Positions 51,073 through 60,811 of a stretch of DNA of 64,000 nt are shown here, piece by piece. Origin of the DNA: JAPLMI01 sp043798375 (lineage in GTDB: Bacteria > Omnitrophota > Gorgyraeia > 2-01-FULL-45-10); contig JAZDOS010000029.1 in assembly GCA_043798375.1 (NCBI GenBank), positions 84,065-148,064 on the forward strand, read 5' to 3'. The notes below the pieces were generated by a model, which made no database searches, had not been told where the DNA came from, and saw only the letters and a program-made list of their open reading frames with translations. Each line of letters opens with the position of its first letter. Positions within the stretch are counted from its first letter, which is position 1. A program made the translations under genes and the position numbers.

Positions 51073-52459
51073 TGTGAGAGGTTTCTTAAAAATCGCGAGA
51101 GAGAACGCGGAATACAGGCCGGTCTGTGAGCGCGTCAAGGATTTCGGCCATGTATCCAAATTGCGTGCTGAGAAACAGTCCGAAGAGCAGGCATCGCGCT
51201 GCATGGACTGCGCAACCCCGTTCTGTCACTGGGGATGCCCGACCGGAAACTATATTCCGGAATGGAACGATCACGTCTTCCGCGGCAAATGGGATGAGGC
51301 GGCTATATTACTGGAAGCCACAAACAACCTGTCGGAGATAACGGGACGAGTATGCCCTGGGCTGTGTGAATACGCGTGCGTTCTGGGGCTAAATGACGAT
51401 GCCGTGACGATACGCGAAAACGAACTTGCTATCGTGGAGCATGCCTTCAAAAACGGCCTCGTCAAACCGAAGCGCGTAAGAACAAAAACGGGTAAGAAAA
51501 CGGCCATTGTCGGGTCCGGCCCGGCCGGATTGTCGGCCGCGGTACAGCTGAATAGCGCCGGGCATAGCGTAACTGTTTTTGAACGGGACGACGCGCCCGG
51601 AGGCATATTACGTTACGGCATACCTGACTTTAAACTGCAGAAAAATATCATAGACAGGCGCATCAATATATGGAAAAAAGAGGGCATTATCTTTAAAACA
51701 GGCGTAAATGTAGGAGTGGGCTATCCAAGCGAAAAACTTTTAGGTGAATTTGACGCGGTTTTGCTGGCGGGCGGCTCCAGGGTTCCGCGTGATTTAAAGA
51801 TAGAGGGAAGGGAATTGAAGGGCATACATTTTGCGATGGATTATCTATGCCAGACAAATAGAAAGCTTGCCGGCGGCAAGATACCGCAAGGCAGGCTTAT
51901 AGACGCGAAAGGAAAGAAGGTCGTTGTGATAGGCGGAGGAGATACCGGCTCGGACTGTGTCGGGACCGCCAACAGGCAGGGCGCGGCTTGCGTTGTGCAG
52001 ATAGAGGTATTGCCGCAGCCTCCGGAATATCGAGGCTGCGAATGCCCCTGGCCAAAATACCCGGCGCTTTTGAAGACGACGTCGAGCCATGAAGAAGGCG
52101 TAAGCCGCCATTGGGAAGTGACTACAAAAAGTTTCGTCGGTGAAAAAGGTTTTGTGAAGAAGCTTTCTTGCGCAAAGGGGAGCGGCAAGTTAGAGATAGA
52201 AGCGGATCTCGTCATTCTTGCCGTAGGTTTTCTTCATCCCGAACATTCCGGATTGCTCGCGGATCTAAACGTCAAATTAGACGAGCGCGGAAATGTCAAA
52301 ACCGGCGCGGATTACATGACTTCGGTCAAAAAAGTATTTTCCGCCGGCGACATGAGGCGCGGCCAGTCGCTGGTCGTGTGGGCTATTTCGGAGGGCAGGC
52401 GCTCTGCTTTTTATATCGATAAACACCTGATGGGCGAGAGCGGTTTACCGTTAATATAG
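51065..52459 (+). CDS. gltD: Glutamate synthase small subunit
   Basis: The 464-residue flavoprotein supplies electrons to GltB. It has N-terminal Cys clusters for [4Fe-4S] (CMDCATPFCHWGCP, CPGLCEYACV), a FAD-binding GSGPAGLSAA, and an NADPH-binding GGGDTGSDC. Full length for NADPH-type GltD. Confidence 0.96.
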   Translation: MGDVRGFLKIARENAEYRPVCERVKDFGHVSKLRAEKQSEEQASRCMDCATPFCHWGCPTGNYIPEWNDHVFRGKWDEAAILLEATNNLSEITGRVCPGLCEYACVLGLNDDAVTIRENELAIVEHAFKNGLVKPKRVRTKTGKKTAIVGSGPAGLSAAVQLNSAGHSVTVFERDDAPGGILRYGIPDFKLQKNIIDRRINIWKKEGIIFKTGVNVGVGYPSEKLLGEFDAVLLAGGSRVPRDLKIEGRELKGIHFAMDYLCQTNRKLAGGKIPQGRLIDAKGKKVVVIGGGDTGSDCVGTANRQGAACVVQIEVLPQPPEYRGCECPWPKYPALLKTTSSHEEGVSRHWEVTTKSFVGEKGFVKKLSCAKGSGKLEIEADLVILAVGFLHPEHSGLLADLNVKLDERGNVKTGADYMTSVKKVFSAGDMRRGQSLVVWAISEGRRSAFYIDKHLMGESGLPLI

Positions 52460-52470
52460 GGAATACTAAA

Positions 52471-55104
52471 ATGATATCTACGGGAATTAATGGTTTGGAT
52501 AGCGTGATTACCGGCTTAAGAGCCGGTGATAATGTGGTCTGGCAGATAGATAATATAAAGGACTACATCGATCTCGTAAAACCCTTTGTGGGCGAGGCGC
52601 TAAAAGGGAAAAAGAAGGTCATATATATGAGGTTTGCGCCGCACAAAGAACTCATTAAACCCTCGAAACGGATAAAGCGGTATGAGCTGAATGCCTATGC
52701 CGGCTTTGAATCATTTACCACCAGGGTAAATAATATTATTACACAGGAAGGCGAGGGCGCGTATTACGTATTCGATTGCCTTTCAGAGCTTCTGTCGGCA
52801 TGGGCCACAGACTTCATGATAGGGAATTTTTTCATGGTAACGTGCCCGTACCTTTATGAGCTGAAAACTCTGACATATTTTTCGATAATGCGCAACAACC
52901 ATTCCTTTAAGTCGATAGCCCTGATACGCGAAACTACGCAGCTTTTGATGGACGTCTATCATTGCGAAAAAAGCCTTTATATACATCCCCTCAAGGTATG
53001 GAACCGTTATACCCCGACAATGTTCCTGCCGCACCAGAAGGAGAAGGACAGATTTGTTCCCATTAGTGACAGTGTCAATGCCGTCAAGATACTCTCGTAT
53101 ATCCGCGAAAAAGGCGCCCAGGAGCTGACCAGACGCAATCTCGACTACTGGGACATCCTCTTCCTTGAGGCGGAGGACCTGATAACCGGCAATGCCTCAA
53201 AGGAAAAGATAAAGGACGCGGTTAGGAGGTTATGCGGCCTGATGGTAACGAAGAATAAAAAGATCCTGTCCCTTGCCATAAACAATTTTTCGCTTGAGGA
53301 GCTGATAGAGATAAAGTCGAGGCTTATAGGCACAGGCTTCATCGGTGGGAAGAGCGTGGGGATGCTCCTTGCCAGGAAGATGCTCTCAAAATCGAGTTCG
53401 CTCGATTGGCAGAGATTATCGGAGCCCCATGATTCATTCTATATCGGTTCGGACATATTCTATTCCTATATAGTGCAGAACCGCTGGTGGAAACTGCGCA
53501 TGCAGCAGAAGACGGACGCCGGTTACTTCGCGATCGCGAAGATTCTGAAAGAGAAGATGCTTTACGGGACTTTCTCCGAAGAGATAATGGAGCATTTCCA
53601 GCGCATCATAGAATACTTCGGCACATCTCCCATAATAATACGCTCGAGCTCTCTTCTTGAGGACGGATTCGGAAACGCGTTCGCGGGTAAGTACGAGAGC
53701 GTCTTCCTGGCAAATCAGGGCTCGCCCGAACAGAGGTATATTCAGTTCGCCGAGGCCGTAAAGAGGATCTACGCAAGCGCCATGAATGAAGACGCGCTGG
53801 TATACCGAAAGCAGAGGGGGCTGGATAAGCTCGACGAACAGATGGCGCTTCTTGTGCAGAGGGTCTCCGGGGCTCCCCATAAAAACTATTTTTTCCCGGA
53901 TCTCGCGGGCGTCGGCGTATCCTACAATACATACGTATGGAATGAAAATATGGACCCAAAGGCCGGGATGCTGAGGCTCGTATTCGGCCTCGGCACGAGG
54001 GCGGTCAACCGCGTTGAGGGCGATTACCCCAGGATGGCAGCGCTCGATAACCCCTTGCGAAGGCCTTACGCTGAGAAGGACGATCTGAGGAAGTTTTCAC
54101 AGCACGATGCGGACGTTATCGATACCAGAGAGAACGCGCTCGCAACAGTCCCGTTCGAAAAGCTCATAAGCGAGAAGGCATATACGGACATGCACCGGCT
54201 CGCCGTAAAAGACTACGAAGCCGCGGAGATGATGCGTTCGAGGCCTCAAGCCGAAGAGAAGGACTACTGGATATTGACGCTTGATAATGCATTCAGCGAT
54301 AACACTCTTACGAACGCTTTCAAGAAGATGCTTGGGCTATTGGAAGAAAGCTACCGCTATCCGGTAGAAATAGAATTCACCGTTAACTTTACCCCGTTAC
54401 ACCCAAAGAGTGTAACGGGGTTTACTAAAGATAATAAATTCAAAATCAATCTTCTGCAGTGCAGGCCCCTGCAAACGCACGGATTGGGCCAAAGGGTCGA
54501 GATACCCGATCGGATAGCGAAAGATAAGACGCTTTTTGAATCGCGCGGTTATTTCCTGGGAGGCAATATATCGCAAGGCATCGCGCGCGTTATATACGTA
54601 GATCCGTCCCGGTATAACGAGCTTGCGCAATCGGATAAATATGAGATAGCGAGAATAATCGGCGCTTTAAACAGGGGTATTACGGATAGAATTAAGACGC
54701 CCGCGCTCCTCATGGGGCCCGGGAGGTGGGGAACCACAACGCCATCTCTTGGCGTTCCGGTCAAATTCGCGGAGATAAACAATATCGCCGTCCTTACGGA
54801 GATATCTTCTTCCGCGGGCAACCTCATGCCCGAGCTGTCCTTCGGAACGCATTTCTTCCAGGACCTTGTTGAGACAAAGATATTCTATATCGCGCTATTT
54901 CCGGAAAAGGAAGGTATTGTCTTCAACTACGAATGGCTGAAAAAAACGCCTGATATATTTTCAAAACTGATGCCTCAATCCGCTAATTATAAAGATGTCA
55001 TCAGCGTCTATGACGTGAGCGAAAAAAACCTTAAGATCATGTCGGATGTGGTATCACAAAAAGTCATTTGTTTCTCGGACAAGAAAGGAGCTCGCCATGG
55101 CTAA
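52471..55104 (+). CDS. PEP-synthase-like protein with an N-terminal RecA/KaiC-like region
   Basis: The 877-residue protein has an N-terminal region (about 1-210) resembling a RecA/KaiC-like ATPase fold (STGINGLDSVITGLRAGDN) but with a degenerate P-loop. A PPDK/PEP-synthase ATP-grasp domain follows (about 290-680: SVGMLLARKML, RSSSLLEDGFGNAFAGKYES, NLLQCRPLQ). The swivelling phospho-His domain of true PEP synthase is not visible, so full PpsA activity is unlikely. A palindrome appears inserted in frame near residue 641. The last 8 bases overlap pyrG. Confidence 0.75.
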   Translation: MISTGINGLDSVITGLRAGDNVVWQIDNIKDYIDLVKPFVGEALKGKKKVIYMRFAPHKELIKPSKRIKRYELNAYAGFESFTTRVNNIITQEGEGAYYVFDCLSELLSAWATDFMIGNFFMVTCPYLYELKTLTYFSIMRNNHSFKSIALIRETTQLLMDVYHCEKSLYIHPLKVWNRYTPTMFLPHQKEKDRFVPISDSVNAVKILSYIREKGAQELTRRNLDYWDILFLEAEDLITGNASKEKIKDAVRRLCGLMVTKNKKILSLAINNFSLEELIEIKSRLIGTGFIGGKSVGMLLARKMLSKSSSLDWQRLSEPHDSFYIGSDIFYSYIVQNRWWKLRMQQKTDAGYFAIAKILKEKMLYGTFSEEIMEHFQRIIEYFGTSPIIIRSSSLLEDGFGNAFAGKYESVFLANQGSPEQRYIQFAEAVKRIYASAMNEDALVYRKQRGLDKLDEQMALLVQRVSGAPHKNYFFPDLAGVGVSYNTYVWNENMDPKAGMLRLVFGLGTRAVNRVEGDYPRMAALDNPLRRPYAEKDDLRKFSQHDADVIDTRENALATVPFEKLISEKAYTDMHRLAVKDYEAAEMMRSRPQAEEKDYWILTLDNAFSDNTLTNAFKKMLGLLEESYRYPVEIEFTVNFTPLHPKSVTGFTKDNKFKINLLQCRPLQTHGLGQRVEIPDRIAKDKTLFESRGYFLGGNISQGIARVIYVDPSRYNELAQSDKYEIARIIGALNRGITDRIKTPALLMGPGRWGTTTPSLGVPVKFAEINNIAVLTEISSSAGNLMPELSFGTHFFQDLVETKIFYIALFPEKEGIVFNYEWLKKTPDIFSKLMPQSANYKDVISVYDVSEKNLKIMSDVVSQKVICFSDKKGARHG
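54391..54421. repeat. Palindromic repeat inside a coding sequence
   Basis: Perfect 12-bp arms ACCCCGTTACAC (54391-54402) and its complement (54410-54421) around 7 bases. It codes for about ten residues (TPLHPKSVTG) between a beta strand (VEIEFTVNF) and FKINLLQCRPLQ, and looks like an in-frame insertion. Its ends match the element at 919-1021. Confidence 0.65.
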
Positions 55105-56698
55105 GTACATATTCGTAACGGGGGGCGTGGTTTCAAGCCTCGGGAAAGGCATAACATCGGCATCCATAGGCAAGATTCTCGAATCGAAAGGATTGAAGGT
55201 CACTCTAATAAAATGCGACCCGTATATAAACGTCGATCCCGGCACGATGAACCCTTACCAGCACGGGGAGGTCTACGTGCTTGATGACGGCGCCGAGACC
55301 GACCTCGATCTCGGCCATTATGAACGTTTTACGAATGCCGCCCTCACCAGAGACAATAACATCACGACCGGCAAGATATATTACTCTGTAATAACAAAAG
55401 AACGAAGAGGCGACTATCTGGGCAAGACCGTCCAGATAATTCCGCATATTACCGACGAGATAAAGAACGCGATAAAGAAGGCCGCCGAGAATAGAAAAGT
55501 GGACGTCGTCATAGTCGAGATAGGCGGAACGGTCGGAGATATCGAAAGCCTGCCGTTCCTTGAGTCAATAAGGCAGCTGCGCCTGGAGGTGGGGAAGGAC
55601 TATGCGATCAATGTCCACGTGACACTCGTTCCGTATATAAAATCCGCGGGCGAGATCAAGACCAAGCCCACCCAGCACAGCGTAGGAACCTTGCGCGAAA
55701 TAGGCATAATCCCCGACGCTATAATATGCAGGACAGAGAAGAGCCTCACCCCCGAAACCAAGGCGAAGATCGCGCTCTTTTGCAATGTTGACAGCGAAGC
55801 CGTAATACAGGGAATAGACGTCGAAAGCATTTATGAAGTCCCGTTATGCCTCAAAAAGGAAGGCCTTGACAGGCTGATTACGCGTTTATTGAACCTGAAA
55901 TGCGGGGAGGGCAGCCTCGCGGAATGGGAAAATTCCGTAATAAAAAGATTAAAATTCCCGTCGAAGGAAGTGGAAATAGCCGTCATCGGGAAATATATAA
56001 CTCTGCAGGATGCGTATAAGTCCATATACGAAGCGCTTATCCACGGCGCCATAGCAAACAACGCGAAGCTCATAATAAGAAGAGTCGATTCGGAGGACAT
56101 AGAAAAGGACGGCGCAAAAGCAAGCCTTGAGGGAGCAAGTGGAATACTTGTCCCCGGCGGTTTCGGATCTCGCGGCATAGAAGGAAAGATACGGGCCATT
56201 CAATACGCGCGCGAGTTCAATATACCGTATTTCGGTTTGTGCCTGGGAATGCAGGCAGCCGCGATAGAATTTGCCAGGAACGTCTGCGGAATGAAGAGCG
56301 CGAATTCAACGGAATTCGATAAGCGCACCAAATATCCTGTCATAAGCCTGCTTGAGGAACAGAAGCATGTAAAGGATATGGGCGCAACAATGCGCCTCGG
56401 CGAATACGAGTGCGTATTGAAGAAAGGCTCGAAAGCTCGCCAGGCATATAAAAAGACGAAGATCTACGAAAGGCACCGTCACAGGTATGAATTCAACAAT
56501 AAATATAGAAGCGCCATGGAGAAAAAGGGGATAACTTTCAGCGGCATCTATCCGAAAAAAGACCTTGTCGAGATAATAGAATTAAAAGGCCGCCCGTGGT
56601 TCGTGGCCTGCCAATTCCATCCGGAATTTAAATCCAAGCCGGATAAGCCCCATCCGCTCTTCAGCGACTTCATAAAAGCCGCGCTTAGAAATAAATAG
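55097..56698 (+). CDS. pyrG: CTP synthase
   Basis: The 533-residue enzyme converts UTP to CTP with glutamine. The N-terminal synthase domain has YIFVTGGVVSSLGKG and DPYINVDPGTM; the C-terminal class I amidotransferase has the nucleophile Cys382 in GLCLGMQ and HPEFKSKP. The frame is open to 55046, but AAAGGAG and family alignment support the ATG at 55097. Confidence 0.97.
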   Translation: MAKYIFVTGGVVSSLGKGITSASIGKILESKGLKVTLIKCDPYINVDPGTMNPYQHGEVYVLDDGAETDLDLGHYERFTNAALTRDNNITTGKIYYSVITKERRGDYLGKTVQIIPHITDEIKNAIKKAAENRKVDVVIVEIGGTVGDIESLPFLESIRQLRLEVGKDYAINVHVTLVPYIKSAGEIKTKPTQHSVGTLREIGIIPDAIICRTEKSLTPETKAKIALFCNVDSEAVIQGIDVESIYEVPLCLKKEGLDRLITRLLNLKCGEGSLAEWENSVIKRLKFPSKEVEIAVIGKYITLQDAYKSIYEALIHGAIANNAKLIIRRVDSEDIEKDGAKASLEGASGILVPGGFGSRGIEGKIRAIQYAREFNIPYFGLCLGMQAAAIEFARNVCGMKSANSTEFDKRTKYPVISLLEEQKHVKDMGATMRLGEYECVLKKGSKARQAYKKTKIYERHRHRYEFNNKYRSAMEKKGITFSGIYPKKDLVEIIELKGRPWFVACQFHPEFKSKPDKPHPLFSDFIKAALRNK

Positions 56699-56731
56699 AC
56701 TCCGGGAACGGGATAATCTATAATTAAAGTA

Positions 56732-57424
56732 ATGAAAGAGACTATATTAATCATAGAAGACGAAAAAGATATAGTCAAGATGCTGGAATACAACCTGAAG
56801 AAGGAAGGATTCAGGGTTCGGTCTATCCGCAACGGTGAGGATGCGTTAAATTCAGTAAACAGCGCGCGCCCCGATCTTATAATTCTGGATCTGATGCTTC
56901 CGGGTATGGACGGCCTGGAAGTCACTAAAACCCTCAAGGCAAATACCAAAACCGCCTCTACCCCCATCATAATGCTTACCGCGAAAAGCCTGGAATCGGA
57001 TAAGATCGTAGGCCTCGAATTGGGAGCGGATGACTATGTGACCAAGCCTTTCAGCCCGAGAGAATTGATCGCGCGTATAAAGGCCGTCTTACGCCGTGTA
57101 AAGGAAAAGGGCGAGCTGCCTCAGATATTTAAGATAGGCGGCCTCACAATCGATTTTTCCAAGATCAATGTGACTGTTAAAGATAAACCGGCGGAACTTA
57201 CGTCAAAGGAATTCGAGCTGTTGAAAACATTGATAAAAGCCAAGGGCAGGGTCCTGTCCAGGGACTACCTCCTGGACAGCGTATGGGGTTTTGACCAAGC
57301 CGCAGAAATCCAGACCCGGACTGTGGATGCCCACGTTACGACGCTGCGCAAGAAGCTAAAGAACGAATCAAAGCGTATCGTCACCGTAAAAAATTACGGC
57401 TACAGGTTCGAAGATGAAACTTAA
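56732..57424 (+). CDS. phoB: PhoB-like response regulator
   Basis: The 230-residue regulator has a receiver domain (phospho-acceptor Asp53 in LIILDLML, Lys in VTKPF) and an OmpR/PhoB winged-helix domain (VNVTVKDKPAELTSKEFELL, TVDAHVTTLRKKL). It precedes its kinase by overlap and sits upstream of pst genes, so a phosphate role is inferred. Confidence 0.9.
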   Translation: MKETILIIEDEKDIVKMLEYNLKKEGFRVRSIRNGEDALNSVNSARPDLIILDLMLPGMDGLEVTKTLKANTKTASTPIIMLTAKSLESDKIVGLELGADDYVTKPFSPRELIARIKAVLRRVKEKGELPQIFKIGGLTIDFSKINVTVKDKPAELTSKEFELLKTLIKAKGRVLSRDYLLDSVWGFDQAAEIQTRTVDAHVTTLRKKLKNESKRIVTVKNYGYRFEDET

Positions 57425-59171
57425 GTTAATCGCTTCGTATGTTTTCGTTATTTTGGTTTCGTTCGGATTCGTAGCTTTCTTTTTAGATAAAAATCTGGAA
57501 GAAAATTCTCTCCGTAATATTAGATCCTCTCTTATCGCTCAAGCCCGGCTGATTGAATCTCACATCACCGCTGAGAATTTGAAAAGAGAGGACAGCCCAT
57601 ACCTGGAAACGCTGGCCGAGGCCTTGGGCCAAAAAGCAAAATGCCGCATTACTGTTATCGGTATCCGAGGCAAAGTCCTGGCCGACTCCGAAAAATCACT
57701 GGGAGAGATTCCTCAAATGGAGAATCACCTGTATCGACCGGAAATAAGGGCTGCGTTAGCCGGCGGCATAGGCGCCGACACTCGCCGTTCCCCGACACTG
57801 AAGATCGACATGCTTTACGTCGCCATACCTATAAAAGATATGAGCAATACGGCGGGGGTTTTAAGATTGGCGCTTCCATTAGAGGACGTGCGGATGATAC
57901 TGTCAGGCGTCAGGCGGATAGTATTCCTCGGCGTGTTCCTTGCTTTAATATTTGCCGTTATTTTAGGCTCTGTGGTAGCGGCCCGGATCGCCGGCCCGAT
58001 CAACAGGATGATCCGTGTCTCCCGCAGGTTTTCCGAAGGTGATTTTAGCCGAAGAATCATCCAAAATTCTAAAGACGAAATCGGAGAGCTCGCGGCCACC
58101 TTGAATAAAATGGCGGGGGACATAGAGGATAAAGTGGGGGAGATCCAGGCCCAAAATCAAAAGCTTGCGGCGATCTTCAATGGTATGATCGAAGGCATCA
58201 TCGTGGCCGACAGGGATAGCCGCTTAATCTCCATTAACCCCGCGGTCGAGAAAATATTCGGCATATCTAAAAAAGAGGCGGAGGGCAGATTATTTCTGGA
58301 AAAGATCCGCAATAATGATATTTCCGAGGTTATCGCCAGAGTTCTGAAAACAGGAAAGCCTGTATCCGGCGAAATAACGCTTCTTTATCCTGTGCGCAGA
58401 ATATTCGAGGTCAATGCCGCGCCTATTTTCGATAACAACACGGCCGGCGGATGCCTGGTAGTCATACATGATATTACGGAAATAAGAAGGCTGGAAACTG
58501 TGCGCAGCGACTTTATCGCGAATGTCTCTCATGAACTGAAAACACCTCTTACTTCTATAACGGGTTTTATAGAGACGCTTCTCGAAGGCGCCCTGGATGA
58601 TAAAGAAAATAGCCGGGAATTTCTTAAAATAATCCAGGAGCATGCCGCGCGGCTCAATAATCTGGTCAATGACCTCCTTTTGCTGTCACATCTCGAGTCG
58701 AAAGAAATCGCGATGGAAAAGAAAGATGTCGACTTACGTCAACAGGCGGAAGAAGTAATTCTAGGCTTTAAATCACACCTGAGAAAAAAGAATGTAGGGG
58801 TCGAAAACGAATTGCCTCCGGGCCTTTTGGTCAAGGCCGACAAGAACAGGATAGAACAGGTCCTGACAAACCTCATCGATAACGCGATAAAATTTAATAA
58901 AGAAAAAGGCTTTATCAAGATTTACAGCCAGGCCTTCGACGATAATATCAAAATTATTGTTGAGGATTCCGGCATCGGCATACCCGAAAAAGACCTGGGC
59001 CGCATATTCGAGCGTTTTTACCGAGTCGATAAGGCGCGTTCACGGGAACTCGGCGGAACGGGACTGGGGCTAGCCATAGTAAAACATATGGTAGAACTCC
59101 AGGAAGGAGAAGTCGGCGTCGAGAGCACCGAAGGTTTCGGCTCCAAATTCTGGTTCACCCTCCCAAAATAG
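57414..59171 (+). CDS. phoR: PhoR-like sensor histidine kinase
   Basis: The 585-residue kinase has a membrane helix (about 4-24), an extracytoplasmic sensor region, a second helix (about 168-190), HAMP (about 190-245), PAS (about 250-355), HisKA with His373 in NVSHELKTPL, and HATPase with N, G1 (DSGIGIPEKDL) and G2 (GGTGLGLAI) boxes. The full extracytoplasmic sensor is larger than in E. coli PhoR. Confidence 0.9.
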   Translation: MKLKLIASYVFVILVSFGFVAFFLDKNLEENSLRNIRSSLIAQARLIESHITAENLKREDSPYLETLAEALGQKAKCRITVIGIRGKVLADSEKSLGEIPQMENHLYRPEIRAALAGGIGADTRRSPTLKIDMLYVAIPIKDMSNTAGVLRLALPLEDVRMILSGVRRIVFLGVFLALIFAVILGSVVAARIAGPINRMIRVSRRFSEGDFSRRIIQNSKDEIGELAATLNKMAGDIEDKVGEIQAQNQKLAAIFNGMIEGIIVADRDSRLISINPAVEKIFGISKKEAEGRLFLEKIRNNDISEVIARVLKTGKPVSGEITLLYPVRRIFEVNAAPIFDNNTAGGCLVVIHDITEIRRLETVRSDFIANVSHELKTPLTSITGFIETLLEGALDDKENSREFLKIIQEHAARLNNLVNDLLLLSHLESKEIAMEKKDVDLRQQAEEVILGFKSHLRKKNVGVENELPPGLLVKADKNRIEQVLTNLIDNAIKFNKEKGFIKIYSQAFDDNIKIIVEDSGIGIPEKDLGRIFERFYRVDKARSRELGGTGLGLAIVKHMVELQEGEVGVESTEGFGSKFWFTLPK

Positions 59172-59173
59172 GC

Positions 59174-59227
59174 CTTACACAAATTTTACATACTCTTCGA
59201 GCGGATTTAATATCGATATTGTATACT
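59174..59227 (+). promoter_or_regulatory. Candidate Pho-box-like direct repeat and -10 box
   Basis: CTTACAC (59174-59180) and TTTACAT (59185-59191) repeat with an 11-base period and a 4-base AT spacer, the layout of PhoB sites, though with only about 4 of 7 matches to the E. coli consensus. TATACT lies at 59222-59227, with no good -35. The spacing from repeat to -10 is longer than usual. Confidence 0.35.
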
Positions 59228-59255
59228 CCTTTCTATAAAAAGAAAGGATGAGCGT

Positions 59256-59921
59256 ATGTTTAAAATAATTGTTAAGCTGATATTGCCGGCGTTATTTCTG
59301 ACTGTCGCCGCCAATAAGGCTTACGCTTACGATAACGGCGATTTTCAAATCTGGCATACCGAAGGCCAGGAGGCGGGGATCGGTAAAGCTGCAAAATTGA
59401 CCCAGGAAGAGGAGTGGCGTTTCGGCGAGGACTCAAGCGAGTTTTACTACCAGCATTACGATTGGGGCGTCGTTTACGCATTCGACAAAAGGCTGGAGCT
59501 GGGTTTCAATTACCGCCAGGTCTACGAAAAGATTAAGCGTAAGTGGATGGAGGAGAACAGGCCTCACGTGAACGCTGCGGTTAAATTAGATCTGTGGAAA
59601 TTCAAATTTGAAGACCGCAGCCGTATCGAATATCGTCATTTCAGGTACAGGGATGACTTTATCCGTTATCGCAATAGATTCACGCTCAAATATCCGTTCA
59701 ATTTCAAAAAGCTGAGTTTAGCGCTTTACGCCTCAGATGAGATCTTCATAGCCTCTAACGCTGCCGGGTTTAACGAGAACAGGTTTTATTCAGGCCTGGA
59801 ATTTAGCCTGGCAAAATATGCGAAAGCCGATATCTATTACCTGCTCAAGGAAAACAGGGTTAAGGCGGATAAGTGGTCATGGACAAACACGTTGGGGACA
59901 AAATTAAAAATATTATTTTAG
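59256..59921 (+). CDS. DUF2490 family outer-membrane-type protein
   Basis: The 221-residue product has a signal peptide (cleavage near AYAY, residue 24) and then alternating aromatic beta strands (FYYQHYDWGVVYAF, YRNRFTLKYPF, FYSGLEFSL), ending in a C-terminal Phe, as in outer membrane beta-barrels of DUF2490. Between phoR and pstS, it may be a phosphate-induced porin-like protein. Confidence 0.75.
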   Translation: MFKIIVKLILPALFLTVAANKAYAYDNGDFQIWHTEGQEAGIGKAAKLTQEEEWRFGEDSSEFYYQHYDWGVVYAFDKRLELGFNYRQVYEKIKRKWMEENRPHVNAAVKLDLWKFKFEDRSRIEYRHFRYRDDFIRYRNRFTLKYPFNFKKLSLALYASDEIFIASNAAGFNENRFYSGLEFSLAKYAKADIYYLLKENRVKADKWSWTNTLGTKLKILF

Positions 59922-59954
59922 ATCGAAAATAAAAAAATTTTACAAGGAGATTAT

Positions 59955-60806
59955 ATGAGGGCTATGTTATTGATCTTACTTGCCATCACTATCCCTATTT
60001 CGGCTTATGCCGCATCGAATAGGAACTCGATCCAGGTCAAAGGTTCGGATACGATGGTCAATTTGGGTCAGGCCTGGGCTGAAGTATATATGGAGAAGAA
60101 CACGGGTGATTTTATCGCCGTTACCGGCGGGGGCTCCGGAACAGGGCTTTCCAGCCTCATAAGCGGCACCTGCGACATAGCCATGAGCTCAAGGAACATC
60201 AAAGATAAAGAGATAGCCCTGGCAAAACAAAAAGGCATAAACCCGAATGAGATAAAAGTGGCGCTCGATGGTCTTGCCGTTGTGGTAAATCCGGAAAACC
60301 CTGTGAGTAAGCTTACCGCAGATCAGCTTGCCGGAATATTTACAGGTAGAATCACCAGTTGGAAAGAACTCGGCGGTAAGAATGAAAAAATCGTTATTCT
60401 TTCGCGTGAGGTCAACTCCGGAACTCATGTCTACTTCAAAGAACACGTCTTAAGAAAAAACGACCCTGATTCCAAAGAGGAATTCGCGTCCGGCGCATTA
60501 ATGCTCTCATCCTCTCAAGCTATCGCCGATGAGGTGGCCGGAAATCCGGCCGCAATAGGGTATTACGGCATGGGGTATATTTCGGGTAAACAAAAACCCA
60601 TAATGATAGCCAATGATGGATTGTCGGAATATGAGCCCCCTACAATAGAAAATGTCGTGAAAGGAACTTATCCGATATCAAGGCCGTTGTTTTTGTATAC
60701 AAACGGTCTGCCGCAAGGCTTGATAAAGAAGTTCGTCGATTTCGCCCTCTCCAAAGAAGGGCAGGATATTATATTGGCAACCGATTTTGTTCCGATTAAT
60801 AAATAA
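59955..60806 (+). CDS. pstS: Phosphate-binding protein of the Pst importer
   Basis: The 283-residue protein has a signal peptide and the PstS-type phosphate loops: VKGSDTMVNL, TGGGSGTGLSSLISGTCDIA and REVNSGTHVYF. It delivers phosphate to PstC/PstA. AAGGAG precedes the ATG. Confidence 0.95.
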   Translation: MRAMLLILLAITIPISAYAASNRNSIQVKGSDTMVNLGQAWAEVYMEKNTGDFIAVTGGGSGTGLSSLISGTCDIAMSSRNIKDKEIALAKQKGINPNEIKVALDGLAVVVNPENPVSKLTADQLAGIFTGRITSWKELGGKNEKIVILSREVNSGTHVYFKEHVLRKNDPDSKEEFASGALMLSSSQAIADEVAGNPAAIGYYGMGYISGKQKPIMIANDGLSEYEPPTIENVVKGTYPISRPLFLYTNGLPQGLIKKFVDFALSKEGQDIILATDFVPINK

Positions 60807-60811
60807 GGCCC

